Below are positions 48,908 to 58,907 of a stretch of DNA of 64,000 nt, piece by piece; position 1 is the stretch's first letter; the number at the start of each line of letters is the position of its first letter. The notes under the pieces are model-generated. The model ran no database searches. It was not told where the DNA came from and saw only the letters and a program-made list of their open reading frames with translations. The stretch covers positions 4,402,001 to 4,466,000 of the forward strand of contig NZ_CP136693.1 in NCBI RefSeq assembly GCF_032922745.1, read 5' to 3'. The translations under genes were made by a program, and so were the position numbers. This DNA comes from Marinobacter salarius. GTDB taxonomy: Bacteria; Pseudomonadota; Gammaproteobacteria; Pseudomonadales; Oleiphilaceae.

Positions 48908-50554
48908 ATGGCGCAACCAATCACTCCTGATCAGCAACCCATAACCGATACACCACCCTCAAACCAGCGGGGCCGACTGTTTCGGATATACAACCACTAT
49001 CGCGTTGTCGTCAGCGTTATACTGGTGGCGTTGCTGTTTGTGGACCCCATAAACTTCGACTCCCGCTTCCGGTCAATGGATTATTACCAGGCCGGGGTGG
49101 TCTGCTATCTCGCCATCAATGGCTTCATCGCGTTGATAATGCTGGCGGGCTTTCAGCCCAGAAGCCGCCATATCACTGTATCCATATTGATGGATATCCT
49201 GCTCCTGCATGGGCTACTGCTCACCAGTACTGGCATTACCAACGGCCTGGCGAATCTGGTTATCGTTTCCGTGGCTGCAGGTAATATCCTGACCCCCACC
49301 AGGATTGGCACCTTCTACGCGGCGTTGGGCGCCATCTGCTCACTAGGCATCTCGGCCTGGTCCGTACTGGTGTTTGATGACTCCGCCGATGATATCGTTC
49401 GGGCTGGCTCACTGGGCATTCTTTATTTTGCCGCAGCGTTTATCCTCCAATACATATCGCGGCGCATGCTGCGAAGCGAAGCGCTTGCCAGTTCCCGCGC
49501 CCGCAGTATTGCCGAACTGGAGCAGATCAATCGCCAGATAATCCAACGCATGAGAACCGGCATACTCGTGCTCGACCGGTTTGGGCGCATCCGCCTGGCC
49601 AATGCTGCTGCGGAAGAATTGTTGTTTGGCACTGGCACCGATGACTCGAAACTACCCAGCCGGGGGCGAAATCTGCCGCGACCGCTGCGAAAGGGACTCG
49701 ATGCCTGGCTGAAAGACCCAGCCCGCAGAACGGAACCTTTCCAGGCCACACAAACCTCGCCCGTGGTGCAGGCCAATTTCACTCAACTCGATCAGCAACG
49801 CGGCGACCAGATCCTGGTATTTATCGATGACATGAGCAGGGTGACGCAACAGGCCCAGCAAATGAAGCTGGCCTCCCTGGGGCGACTGACTGCAGGTATT
49901 GCCCATGAAATTCGTAACCCGCTGGGGGCCATCAGCCACGCTTCCCAGTTAATGAACGAATCCCCCAACCTGGATGAGGGGGATCGCAAAATGCTGGACA
50001 TCATCGAACGGCATTCCCGCCGGGTTAACGGTATTATCGAGAATGTGCTCGACCTGTCGAGACGACGCGCCGCCGACACCGACCTGATTGACGTCGGTCA
50101 GTGGTTATCTGCGTTCCGTGACGATTACCTGCAAACCCAGAGCAATGAAGACCAGAAATCCGACGATATTGTACTTCGCACCGAACGGAAACTGCCCCTG
50201 GCACGCTTTGATGTCAGCCAGATTGAGCAGGTGATGGTAAACCTCTGCGATAATGGCCTCAGGTATAGTAAGCAGGCAGTGGGCGAACGCCGCATCGAAT
50301 TGTACGCTGGTGTCACCGCCGATGGTGAGCGCGCCTATGTCGATGTTCGAGATTTCGGCTCGGGCATTGCGCCGGAGCACCGCGTGTCTGTTTTTGAACC
50401 GTTTTTCACAACCGACAAGAGTGGGACAGGGCTTGGCCTTTATCTGGCGCGAGAACTGTGCGAGGCTAATCAGGCTCACCTGTCCCTGGTAGAGGACAAC
50501 CAGCCCGGCTGTTGTTTCCGCATCACATTCGCCCACCATGGACGGATGATCTAA
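48908..50554 (+). CDS. pilS: PilS, sensor histidine kinase of type IV pilus control
   Basis: Membrane sensor that controls pilin expression through PilR. The 548 residues comprise about six membrane helices (residues about 30-185), a PAS-like region (IQRMRTGILVLDRFGRIRLAN), and the kinase core with phospho-acceptor His333 in GIAHEIRNPLGAISHASQLM. ATP-binding motifs QVMVNLCDNGLRYS, DFGSGIAPE and GTGLGLYLARELCEAN follow. It is divergent from nadE, with the cognate regulator 53 bases downstream. Confidence 0.95.
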   Translation: MAQPITPDQQPITDTPPSNQRGRLFRIYNHYRVVVSVILVALLFVDPINFDSRFRSMDYYQAGVVCYLAINGFIALIMLAGFQPRSRHITVSILMDILLLHGLLLTSTGITNGLANLVIVSVAAGNILTPTRIGTFYAALGAICSLGISAWSVLVFDDSADDIVRAGSLGILYFAAAFILQYISRRMLRSEALASSRARSIAELEQINRQIIQRMRTGILVLDRFGRIRLANAAAEELLFGTGTDDSKLPSRGRNLPRPLRKGLDAWLKDPARRTEPFQATQTSPVVQANFTQLDQQRGDQILVFIDDMSRVTQQAQQMKLASLGRLTAGIAHEIRNPLGAISHASQLMNESPNLDEGDRKMLDIIERHSRRVNGIIENVLDLSRRRAADTDLIDVGQWLSAFRDDYLQTQSNEDQKSDDIVLRTERKLPLARFDVSQIEQVMVNLCDNGLRYSKQAVGERRIELYAGVTADGERAYVDVRDFGSGIAPEHRVSVFEPFFTTDKSGTGLGLYLARELCEANQAHLSLVEDNQPGCCFRITFAHHGRMI

Positions 50555-50607
50555 CAAATCCGGAAGCCCGGTAGTCTGAATAACGACATGGAACCGATAA
50601 CAATCCA

Positions 50608-51993
50608 ATGACCACTCATACCGCCCTGATCGTAGACGACGAACCCGATATCCGGGACCTCCTGGAAATTACTCTGACCCGAATGGGAATAACAACCCTG
50701 ACTGCCCCCGACATCACCTGTGCGAAAAAGCTTCTGGGTGAGCACAAGCCACAACTCTGCCTCACAGATATGAACCTGCCCGACGGCAACGGCATCGAAC
50801 TCGTGCAATGGATCCAGCACAATACGCCCAGCACCCCGGTGGCTGTCATTACTGCCTACGGCAACATGGATACGGCCATTGAGTCCCTGAAGGCCGGGGC
50901 CTTCGATTTTGTGTCCAAGCCGGTTGAGCTCCCGCGGCTTCGGGAGTTGGTCAACAGTGCTCTCAAACTGTCTGAGCCAGATCCAGAAGCGGACGCCGGC
51001 TCGGATGAGCCTGGCCTATTACTAGGCCAATCGTCTGAGATCAAGCGCCTGAGAAACCAGGTGCGAAAACTCGCCAGGAGCCAGGCGCCGGTATTCATCA
51101 GCGGCGAATCCGGCAGCGGCAAGGAGCTGGTTGCACGCATGATCCACATCCAGGGCCCCCGCCGGGACAAACCTTTTATCGCGGTTAACTGCGGCGCAAT
51201 ACCGTCGGAGTTGATGGAAAGCGAGTTTTTTGGCCACAAGAAAGGAAGTTTTACCGGTGCGGTGGACAACAAGGACGGACTCTTTCGTTCCGCCGATGGC
51301 GGCACCCTGTTTCTGGATGAAGTTGCTGACCTGCCGCTTGCAATGCAAGTAAAGTTGCTGCGTGCCATCCAGGAAAAAGCCGTTCGACCAGTAGGTGACA
51401 CCAAGGAGGTGCCGGTGGACATCCGCGTGCTGAGCGCCACCCACAAAGACTTGCCCAATCTGGTACTGGAAGGTGAGTTTCGCCAGGATCTGTTCTACCG
51501 GATCAACGTCATCGAGTTGCCGGTGCCGGCGCTGAGAGACCGTCCGGATGATATTAACCTCCTCTCAAGACACATTCTCGAGCGCATTGCCCGGGAATAT
51601 GAGTGTGAGCCAGCATCATTGACCCACGAGGCGATCGAGAGACTAAAAGGCTATGATTTCCCGGGCAATGTGCGAGAACTGGAGAACATCCTGGAGCGGG
51701 CTTTCACGCTCTGCGATGCAGACCTGATTGGCCCTGAGGACCTCCACCTTGGTAACGGCCCGACATCGTCCGGACTCGCACTCGCCGGCAGCACGGCGCT
51801 CTCCGCTGAGCATGACGCACTGGCCGTACCGGAGGGAGAAATTGACCTGGAAAACTACCTGGAAACCATTGAACGGCAAGCTATCGAGAAAGCCCTTGAG
51901 GCAACCCGATGGAACAAGACAGCGGCGGCCAAAAGGCTGGGGATCAGTTTCAGGGCGTTGAGGTATCGGTTGAAGAAGCTGGGGATGGAATGA
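50608..51993 (+). CDS. pilR: PilR, sigma-54-dependent response regulator
   Basis: NtrC-type activator of sigma-54 promoters, classically pilA. The 461 residues have a receiver domain with phospho-acceptor Asp54, an AAA+ domain with Walker A GESGSGKE (166-173), the sigma-54 contact loop GSFTGA (Ala to Ser relative to GAFTGA, a common variant) and GGTLFLDEVADLP. A Fis-type HTH closes the protein (IEKALEATRWNKTAAAKRLGIS). No pilA is in the window, so its main target lies elsewhere. Confidence 0.95.
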   Translation: MTTHTALIVDDEPDIRDLLEITLTRMGITTLTAPDITCAKKLLGEHKPQLCLTDMNLPDGNGIELVQWIQHNTPSTPVAVITAYGNMDTAIESLKAGAFDFVSKPVELPRLRELVNSALKLSEPDPEADAGSDEPGLLLGQSSEIKRLRNQVRKLARSQAPVFISGESGSGKELVARMIHIQGPRRDKPFIAVNCGAIPSELMESEFFGHKKGSFTGAVDNKDGLFRSADGGTLFLDEVADLPLAMQVKLLRAIQEKAVRPVGDTKEVPVDIRVLSATHKDLPNLVLEGEFRQDLFYRINVIELPVPALRDRPDDINLLSRHILERIAREYECEPASLTHEAIERLKGYDFPGNVRELENILERAFTLCDADLIGPEDLHLGNGPTSSGLALAGSTALSAEHDALAVPEGEIDLENYLETIERQAIEKALEATRWNKTAAAKRLGISFRALRYRLKKLGME

Positions 51994-52077
51994 AGTCGCT
52001 ATCAGAAACTCAACTTAGACGTTAAACTGGCGGCCTGAGCAGGATGCTCCAGGCAACTCATCAATTCAAGGAAGATA

Positions 52078-52644
52078 ATGATGCATTCTTATGCTGAGAG
52101 AGGACTAACTCTCATAGAACTGTGTATTGCGCTGACCATTTTATCGATCATAACCTTCACAGCAACCTCCTATTCTCTCAATCTAATAAAGAGCGGGAGG
52201 GGGCAGCATGCAATACAAAGCGCATACCAAGCGTTCAAGCTGGCAAGGAGCGAGGCAATCACTAGCGGAACGATTGTCACAGTTTGCCCGCTTGACCTTT
52301 CCAACCGATGCGGAAATTCGTGGGACCAGGACCTTTTCGTTTTTCGAGACGCGGATAACAGCCGGTCACTCACAAATGACGAAACGATTATCAGGCGAAT
52401 ACAAGTCCCATCAGTCGGCGCACTCATGCCCGCGCCAAGAAGTCGGCGATATTTTCAGTTCGGCCCGCTCGGAGAAGCCAAGGGCACACTGGGCAATGTG
52501 ACCTATTGCCCGAAAAACCCTAACGACAAACACCTTATACGCCAGTTGATCATGAACTTTGCGGGGCGCGTAAGGTTTGCCCAAGACACCGATGGGGACA
52601 ACGTTGTCAACAAGAGCGACGGGACACCTGTCTCTTGTGATTAA
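52078..52644 (+). CDS. fimT: FimT-like type IV pseudopilin
   Basis: GspH/FimT-family minor pilin, 188 residues. The prepilin peptidase site is ERG9/LTLIEL with the usual Glu5 of the mature form and a hydrophobic N-terminal helix. The C-terminal part has a GspH-type fold with two or three cysteines. The position right after pilR is that of fimT in P. aeruginosa. By eye its codon choice is more AT-rich than that of pilR. It converges on pilE, 28 bases away. Confidence 0.88.
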   Translation: MMHSYAERGLTLIELCIALTILSIITFTATSYSLNLIKSGRGQHAIQSAYQAFKLARSEAITSGTIVTVCPLDLSNRCGNSWDQDLFVFRDADNSRSLTNDETIIRRIQVPSVGALMPAPRSRRYFQFGPLGEAKGTLGNVTYCPKNPNDKHLIRQLIMNFAGRVRFAQDTDGDNVVNKSDGTPVSCD

Positions 52645-52672
52645 ACCTCTTACTACTTGGCTAAAAAGAGGA

Positions 52673-53104
52673 TCACCAGCAATCTGCATCGCCTGATTCG
52701 CTGGTTCTCACGCCTGCCTCATCAATTCGCAACCAACCGCAGTCGTCATTCGACTGACCTCCAGCTGGCGTCGCCTGCAGGACGAAAGTGGTCCTGCCAA
52801 CAGCGCCCTGGAATGCGTAGTTATAGAACACAGGCGCTCCTTGTCTCGGTTGAGTGGTAAAAGGCAGAGCAGGCGCATTGCCAGCGCCATCTCTATAGTC
52901 ATAGCCGTTTGTATATCTGCGTTCCATGAACTGGGATAGTTCAAGCAGATCTCCCTGTGCCGTTGTTCTTCGTGTGGATTCCACATACTGCTGATAGCTC
53001 GGCACTGCAATAGCGGCAATGATGCCGATAATGGCTACAACAATCATAAGCTCAATAAGCGTAAAACCACGTACTGATATCGTTAATTGCGCTTTGTTAA
53101 CCAT
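52673..53104 (-). CDS. pilE: PilE-like type IV minor pilin
   Basis: Class III prepilin, 143 residues. Cleavage is expected at VRG13/FTLIELMIVVAIIGIIAAIA, the classical pilin N-terminus. The globular part (YQQYVESTRRTTAQGDLLELSQFMERRYT) matches the PilE minor pilins of pilY1 operons, and two C-terminal cysteines can close a D-loop. It is last in the fimU-pilV-pilW-pilX-pilY1-pilE unit. Confidence 0.92.
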   Translation of the reverse strand: MVNKAQLTISVRGFTLIELMIVVAIIGIIAAIAVPSYQQYVESTRRTTAQGDLLELSQFMERRYTNGYDYRDGAGNAPALPFTTQPRQGAPVFYNYAFQGAVGRTTFVLQATPAGGQSNDDCGWLRIDEAGVRTSESGDADCW

Positions 53105-53142
53105 TTGAAACAGCCACCTTTATGAACAAAACAGAAACCTTT

Positions 53143-53162
53143 AGCCACACACTAGTGTGGCT
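53143..53162 (-). other. Hairpin between pilY1 and pilE
   Basis: Perfect 8-bp stem AGCCACAC / GTGTGGCT with a four-base loop in the 65-base gap. It lacks a T-run, so it is more likely an mRNA stability or processing element than a terminator. Confidence 0.5.
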
Positions 53163-53169
53163 ATCTAAA

Positions 53170-56100
53170 TTACCGTAGCTCTTCCCAGTTTTGACGCCCG
53201 AAATTGTACCCCTCGGCATCCCCACAGGTGGGTCCCTCACAGGGAGGGTTTCCGTCGTCGTCATCGTCATCGTCATCGCCGCCGTCACCATCATTGGGAT
53301 CATCGGTCGTGGGGTCGATGGGGCCATCGTAATCGTCAGGCAGATTCTCAATGACAGAATCTACAAACAAGTCCGTTTGATTATCGAGGACGACCCGTAT
53401 TTCTTCCCCCGACACAACGCCCTTGATACCGTTCACGACCGCCGACCCAGAAGCGTCTGCGGTGTCGAACTTGCCGTCGCGATTAAGGTCAAACACAGCG
53501 TTATCGGTCTTTCCGCCCGTCGCCAAATCAACATCCATCAGATACCCATCGCGACCGCCACCGCAATCATTATTATCTGGAATCAGAGTACTAAACCGCA
53601 CTCTTTTCACAGGAAACCCTGATGGAAAGGAAGCACGACTGACAACTCGCTCTCCAGATGAGGTATCGAGATCCAGGTGCCAGCCGTCATCGGAGGCTCC
53701 AAGTGCATTATCTGATATGACCCGCACGTCTACCGATTCCGTCGAAATCGATCCGTCTCTATCAACCTGGTAATCGGTCTGGGTTTGGGTGGTTATTTCT
53801 TGCTCAAGTAAATCTCCGCGACCAAGATTGCTAGCCGACCCATCATCCAAAATGCCATAAAGACTTTGAATCTGATTGTCACCGCTGTCTGTTACGCGGA
53901 AATAGGATCCGGTCCCTACGACCACGACAATATCGCCAGGGCCACCGTTTGGATCAAGAGCCAAAGAAGGGGCAGCAGTAATCGGCTGGCGCGAACCATC
54001 GGTCAATTCTGCTGTAAAGAGTTTATCCAAAGCGCCGTTGGAACTCACATTACTGGCGGTCATATCTACTCGCCATAGATTTCCCTGCAGGTCTCCGGCA
54101 TACGCTGCTTTGGCGATACCGCTACTCTGATTCACAAGAACCGCGGGGGTAGCCATACCATTGGGTGATCCAGAGTCCCCTTCACCAGTCTCGACCCGGG
54201 CGATCAGTGAACCGTCTTCAAGATCAACGATAAACATCGCTGACTCATTCGAATCGCTGTTGTAACCATTGCCAAAGACGGCCGCCCATTCCCCGGATGG
54301 CAACCGAACGATCTGCGGCGCCTCTACTCCATATCCCAACTCAGAATCAGTAAACTCCCAAAGGACATCATTTGCATCAAAGTTCTCGGGATCACTTACG
54401 TCGAGCGCGAACACCGTCTTTCCGCCAGCTCCCATCGTTCCGACTAACAGAGTTTTCCATTGGTCGTTGATATACGCGTCGCCGACAGTAGGTGTTCCGT
54501 CTACGAAGTAGCGATGACCATAGCCCGGGTCCATCAGGGCATTGATTTGCGCGAAATCAGAGCCTTCGGCAGGCTCCAACAACTCGCTCGGCATATATGC
54601 CAACAACTCTTCACCGTTCAAAGCGTTGAAACCGTGGAGATACCCGTCATTGGCACCAACGTAAATCACATCGGCACGATCCTGATAGTCCGAACTTGAA
54701 CGGTATGTCGCATAAGAGCTACCTTCCGCACCTGGAAGGCGACGATGACCGAAGTTGGTCTTACCAGCAAATTGGGGGTCAGAACCGATAATGTCACCCA
54801 GTAGACGTAGCCTATCTGTGCCTTCGTCTGAAGGAGAATACATCCGATCCCTAAATCCGGCGTTGGCAGAGTTATCCCCACGAAGCCAATCAATACGATC
54901 CTGACCAAGACCGTCAACGGTCCCATCAAGACCAGTATTTAGTGCCGCCAACTGTGCAGCTGACAGACTGGCAAGATTACTCAGAGCTACTCCCGAACCA
55001 CCAGAGGAAGTGAATATATTGCGGGCGGAGGCCCCTTTGCTTGCAAGTCCGAACTCAGCATCCCAAATCAGCCTTCCTCGAGCTCCTCCTGATAGAATCT
55101 CCGCTGCTTGCAATGCCCCGCTCCAATCTGTACTGCGGAAACCGGCAGAGAAGCTCAGGGCGTCCTCACGTAACACGGCGGAGCTTGCTGCTGCCGACGT
55201 TGAGGATTCCTCCACTCGCGACACAATATCAAAAAGAACGTCGGCAAGCTGGGTTGCAAAGGTATCGGGATCTGCCGCATTAAAGAAGCCGCCACGGCCA
55301 TTCACAGCGGCATGCAGCAAGTCATCGACCTTCGCCGCATTATTGTTAGGGTTAGGCCAATCGATTTGATCGCCAGTGCTGATCGCATTGAATGCAGATG
55401 TGGGGTCTATGCTCCCAGTCACACCCAAGCCGACCCCAAAAGTCACCATGTGCTGCCAGAATGCCGGATCGATATTTCCGTCTTTTTGACTCACCGGCAC
55501 GTCGTTTGGCAGATCCTCCCGGAGGTCTCGTGCCCAAAACCGCATAGCAACATCGGCCAAGGTATTGCTGTAATCATCTTCAAATGGGGAGACGGGTTTG
55601 TATTGGTAGTCGCCAATACTATCACCGTCAGATCCATCAACGTTCCCCAAATCTGGCGAAAATGAGCCGCTCCGATAACCATCTGTCATCAAAATCGTAA
55701 AGGACTGCCGGCACTCAAGATGGTCTGCATTATTGCTACCACCTGGCTCTGCCGCCCAAGGACCGGCATCGTCAGAACGCTCATAGTATCTGCCTGCTCG
55801 GTAAAGCGCGTTACGGAGCGGAGTACCTGCGTTCGGAACGCCGTCAGTGTAAAGGCGCGTAAAAAAACTCTCGCGGTCGGAGCCCTTGAAAAGACGGACG
55901 CCGTTGACTATCACCGAGGTGTTTACACCGTCAACGCTTCCAGAGTTTTTATTCAGACGGCCATAACCAACACGCATCCCCTCTTTCTGTTGGGAAAAGG
56001 CGTTACCGATACCAGAGCGCGCAGACAAGGTTCTTGATCTGTAGTAAGAGAACCAATTTGAAAAATTCTGGATTTCCTCTTCAACACTGCGAGTAGTATT

Positions 56101-56799
56101 TCCGAATTGAAAGCTCGAAATCTCTAACTCACCTCCGCCTTGAAGGTCGGTTTTATATGCCCGACCATCACGCACCTGATACTTGACATAACTATCCTTT
56201 TCAAACTCATCTTCCCCGTCTTTTTTGACATAGAAAGTAATTGGCCAGTAATCTCGCTCCTGGTTTGAGTCGTAATAACCGTTGTTGTTGCGCCTAACCC
56301 AACGGCTCCACTCCTGACTGGCAGTAAGATTCACCGTCCCCGACGCCACTCTTCCTGGGAAACGCAAGGCCCTCTCGGGATCAGCATCATCCCATTGAGA
56401 TCTATCGCCCAAGAACCAAGGCTCGTAGGTCTTCTCTGGGTCATAAAAAAATGGATTACCGTCGTACGATCTAAATAGTCGATTCCGAGGATTGTCATCA
56501 TCAAAATCAAAAATTCGCAAACTATAGATTCCGCTGCCGTACATATTGGACACTGGCGGGAACAAATAATCTGTATCCGAGCTGTAGGAACTTTCAGGCA
56601 ATTCAAACTGCATCGAACCTGAATCATCAATAATGAACATGATGTTCGGAGCTACCGATCCACCCAGAAACGGAGGCACGTCCGCTATTTCAACCGGCGC
56701 AGCCAATGCAGAATGAACCGTCATTAAACTGAAAAGGCAACTAGCTAACGCAACATTGAAGCAATTCGGAATAAAGTTTCTAACAGTTTTATTTTTCAT
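53170..56799 (-). CDS. pilY1: PilY1, pilus-tip adhesin and biogenesis factor
   Basis: Large exported protein of the PilC/PilY1 family that caps the minor-pilin tip complex and takes part in adhesion and surface sensing. ATG at 56799 (GGAGAGGG upstream) gives 1209 residues. A Sec signal ends at VHSALA/APVE. A von Willebrand-A-like region with the MIDAS-type DDSGSM follows (residues about 55-60), and a C-terminal beta-propeller domain starts near TNFGHRRLPG. A calcium-loop-like DLNRDGKFDTAD lies near the end. Two RGD triplets (DWLRGDN and LGRGDLL) are present. The tail has eight consecutive Asp, then CEGPTC. No pilY2 gene follows. Confidence 0.95.
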   Translation of the reverse strand: MKNKTVRNFIPNCFNVALASCLFSLMTVHSALAAPVEIADVPPFLGGSVAPNIMFIIDDSGSMQFELPESSYSSDTDYLFPPVSNMYGSGIYSLRIFDFDDDNPRNRLFRSYDGNPFFYDPEKTYEPWFLGDRSQWDDADPERALRFPGRVASGTVNLTASQEWSRWVRRNNNGYYDSNQERDYWPITFYVKKDGEDEFEKDSYVKYQVRDGRAYKTDLQGGGELEISSFQFGNTTRSVEEEIQNFSNWFSYYRSRTLSARSGIGNAFSQQKEGMRVGYGRLNKNSGSVDGVNTSVIVNGVRLFKGSDRESFFTRLYTDGVPNAGTPLRNALYRAGRYYERSDDAGPWAAEPGGSNNADHLECRQSFTILMTDGYRSGSFSPDLGNVDGSDGDSIGDYQYKPVSPFEDDYSNTLADVAMRFWARDLREDLPNDVPVSQKDGNIDPAFWQHMVTFGVGLGVTGSIDPTSAFNAISTGDQIDWPNPNNNAAKVDDLLHAAVNGRGGFFNAADPDTFATQLADVLFDIVSRVEESSTSAAASSAVLREDALSFSAGFRSTDWSGALQAAEILSGGARGRLIWDAEFGLASKGASARNIFTSSGGSGVALSNLASLSAAQLAALNTGLDGTVDGLGQDRIDWLRGDNSANAGFRDRMYSPSDEGTDRLRLLGDIIGSDPQFAGKTNFGHRRLPGAEGSSYATYRSSSDYQDRADVIYVGANDGYLHGFNALNGEELLAYMPSELLEPAEGSDFAQINALMDPGYGHRYFVDGTPTVGDAYINDQWKTLLVGTMGAGGKTVFALDVSDPENFDANDVLWEFTDSELGYGVEAPQIVRLPSGEWAAVFGNGYNSDSNESAMFIVDLEDGSLIARVETGEGDSGSPNGMATPAVLVNQSSGIAKAAYAGDLQGNLWRVDMTASNVSSNGALDKLFTAELTDGSRQPITAAPSLALDPNGGPGDIVVVVGTGSYFRVTDSGDNQIQSLYGILDDGSASNLGRGDLLEQEITTQTQTDYQVDRDGSISTESVDVRVISDNALGASDDGWHLDLDTSSGERVVSRASFPSGFPVKRVRFSTLIPDNNDCGGGRDGYLMDVDLATGGKTDNAVFDLNRDGKFDTADASGSAVVNGIKGVVSGEEIRVVLDNQTDLFVDSVIENLPDDYDGPIDPTTDDPNDGDGGDDDDDDDDGNPPCEGPTCGDAEGYNFGRQNWEELR

Positions 56800-56841
56800 C
56801 ACATCCCTCTCCTTCATAAACTTGAAGGTTGCTCTTTTCAG

Positions 56842-57321
56842 TTAAAGTGGTTGGGGCATAAACATGGATTGCAGAATTACAATAGAAGTGTCGGTACCGC
56901 CTTGTCCTCTCGACGTTACTGCAAATCGGTCAAAGCAAGCAGCACCGGCTTGCAGGCCTGGACAAAAAACAGCCACCCAGCCTGTATGATATGCAGGATC
57001 AGCCGATAGCTGATCGTCATTAGCCGCAACTGTAACCGCATCTGTGGCACCATCCCAGCTTTCGGGGTCGTCAAGCCGATCATTCGTAAGGGCAGAGCCG
57101 GCGGACGCAGCCAACCAGTTCTCCCCAACTCTCAGAGCACGCTCGCTTGCCTGGAAGGCGATATTCCTGTCGTGTAGATTCAACGCCATTCGCTCTTGCA
57201 AAATTGTGCCCTGCATACTGCCCACACCAATCAGCGAAATAAGCAGCAACATAATGAGCGACACAATGAGCGCACTGCCTGACTGTAAACATCTAGAATA
57301 ACTGTTAGCTCTCATTGCCAT
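56842..57321 (-). CDS. pilX: PilX-like minor pilin
   Basis: Minor pilin, 159 residues. The N-terminus QSG15/SALIVSLIMLLLISLIGVGS is the PilX form, which lacks Glu5, the charged residue that other pilins use for assembly. The remainder (QERMALNLHDRNIAFQASERAL) is typical of PilX. It ends 42 bases before pilY1 and shares one base with pilW. Confidence 0.93.
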   Translation of the reverse strand: MAMRANSYSRCLQSGSALIVSLIMLLLISLIGVGSMQGTILQERMALNLHDRNIAFQASERALRVGENWLAASAGSALTNDRLDDPESWDGATDAVTVAANDDQLSADPAYHTGWVAVFCPGLQAGAACFDRFAVTSRGQGGTDTSIVILQSMFMPQPL

Positions 57322-58430
57322 TACTCCAAACGATTTCTTATTCCGATGGTGGATGCTGCAACCAGGCGCGCTCGACGGTCATTTTCTGAAGTAACCTCAG
57401 TGCCCAACAGGTTAAAAGTCCGGGTTACATTCTCACTATTCGCGCCATCATTGCTTCGCGCGATAAATGCAACACGCACGCTGACGACATTTTGCCAATT
57501 GCCCACGTTGTCAGCCGTTACATATGTATCCGCCCGTTTCACGGCTCCCGTAGACACGCCATACAAAACCTGCATGGACTCAACACCTTCGACCAACTCC
57601 TGAGGGCCTTCAGGTGCCGTATCCAGTCGCTGCCGGAACAACGATGGAGCACCGGAAGCTCCAATGCCTATGTAGTAAGCAACCGTGCTATGTGCTGCAA
57701 CCTTTGCTCCTGCTGTGTAGGACAAAGCAAACGTTGAGGGGCTGTTTCCCGGATTAAAGCCGGCTCCAGCTATTGTGACTGAATTAGCGGTGGGAGCATT
57801 CGCCTTTTGGAACAATTCACCCGCAGAACAATCGTCAGTGACTGCGAGAATTATCCGTCCTTGAGGAATGCCTGACGCATCATCTATGTCGATTCTCCCA
57901 TTTGAGCTGCCAGTCACTTCGACGGGAAGCGTCGAGATACTGTTCAGTATGAGAACATCAGTGCCACTAACAACTTCTCCTGTTAGCTCTGCTGGGAATA
58001 CGCCTGTGCCCGCCCCTTCTGACCACTCGGCGGCATCGGCAGCCAAATCATCCCTGGCATCATGCTCATCATCGATCCCGGTTCCCGCAGCTTCCCAACC
58101 AAGGATACCGTCGCCGATCGGAACCACACGAGTTCCCTGGAGCTTAACGGTGACGTCACTGGTGTCCTGCAGGCACGCAAGCCCGCCCGCTCCGCGAACG
58201 TCGCGCTGAATCATTGAGGTAGCAAATCTGATATTTTCCTGAGCGTGAGCGACTGCATCGGTCAATCGATACGTCTGACTCGTGCCAAGATACACTTGAG
58301 TGGCACCCAGAGTAAGAATGACCCCCAGGAGCAATGCGATCATCAACTCTACGAGAGAGAGGCCAGCCATTTTTCTTTGATTGCCGGGAAAACGTGTACC
58401 CGAGCCTGATAAGGGAAGGCGATATGTCAT
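57321..58430 (-). CDS. pilW: PilW-like minor pilin
   Basis: Largest minor pilin of the operon, 369 residues. Cleavage is predicted at MAG23/LSLVELMIALLLGVIL after a long basic leader. The conserved PilW core is seen in YRLTDAVAHAQENIRFATSMIQRDVRGAGGLAC, read in parts. Met21 (MAGLSLVEL) would leave too short a leader, so the ATG at 58430 is kept. It is one base away from the pilV stop. Confidence 0.93.
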   Translation of the reverse strand: MTYRLPLSGSGTRFPGNQRKMAGLSLVELMIALLLGVILTLGATQVYLGTSQTYRLTDAVAHAQENIRFATSMIQRDVRGAGGLACLQDTSDVTVKLQGTRVVPIGDGILGWEAAGTGIDDEHDARDDLAADAAEWSEGAGTGVFPAELTGEVVSGTDVLILNSISTLPVEVTGSSNGRIDIDDASGIPQGRIILAVTDDCSAGELFQKANAPTANSVTIAGAGFNPGNSPSTFALSYTAGAKVAAHSTVAYYIGIGASGAPSLFRQRLDTAPEGPQELVEGVESMQVLYGVSTGAVKRADTYVTADNVGNWQNVVSVRVAFIARSNDGANSENVTRTFNLLGTEVTSENDRRARLVAASTIGIRNRLE

Positions 58431-58431
58431 G

Positions 58432-58896
58432 TTAAATTACCGTCCTGAGGTTCACCGCAGCACCATCAGGATCCTGCTTGACCCAATCCACTGTTACGGT
58501 GACTTCTCCTGTCGCGTTGTTGACCGCTACCGTTGCAGAACCTTCCGGAAGCAAACAAACAACAAGATTGGACCACTCCGCAATGTCGTTAGCACTGACT
58601 GAAGCAGCTGCATTGGGGGCAAAATCCGTCGCACATGCGGTATCATCCGGGTCAACCTCGAGCCCATCATAGTCTGCACGATTAACCCTGTTTGAGCGGA
58701 TTCTGTCCATAATATCCGCCGTCAGCAAAACCGCCTGAGTTCGCTGTTCCGCCCCATTGGTCATTTGACTGGATTGGACCTGCATGGCGGCCATGCCAAG
58801 CAAGCCGACACCAAGTATGAGTACCGCAACCAAAACCTCAATCAGGGCGATGCCGGCGTGGACCCCAGGCTGCGCATAGCAGTAGTCTCTTTTCAT
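58432..58896 (-). CDS. pilV: PilV-like minor pilin
   Basis: Minor pilin, 154 residues. Prepilin site HAG15/IALIEVLVAVLILGVGLLGMA, followed by the PilV hallmark MQVQSSQMTNGAEQRTQAVLLTADIMDRIRSNR (in parts). It is second in the minor-pilin operon, 11 bases after fimU. Confidence 0.94.
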   Translation of the reverse strand: MKRDYCYAQPGVHAGIALIEVLVAVLILGVGLLGMAAMQVQSSQMTNGAEQRTQAVLLTADIMDRIRSNRVNRADYDGLEVDPDDTACATDFAPNAAASVSANDIAEWSNLVVCLLPEGSATVAVNNATGEVTVTVDWVKQDPDGAAVNLRTVI

Positions 58897-58907
58897 TCTT
58901 CAAACCC

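Noticed and set aside
53191..53622. Ile/Val-rich plus-strand frame opposite the pilY1 3' end
   Set aside because: Its composition simply mirrors the Asp-rich GAT/GAC repeats of pilY1 read backwards.
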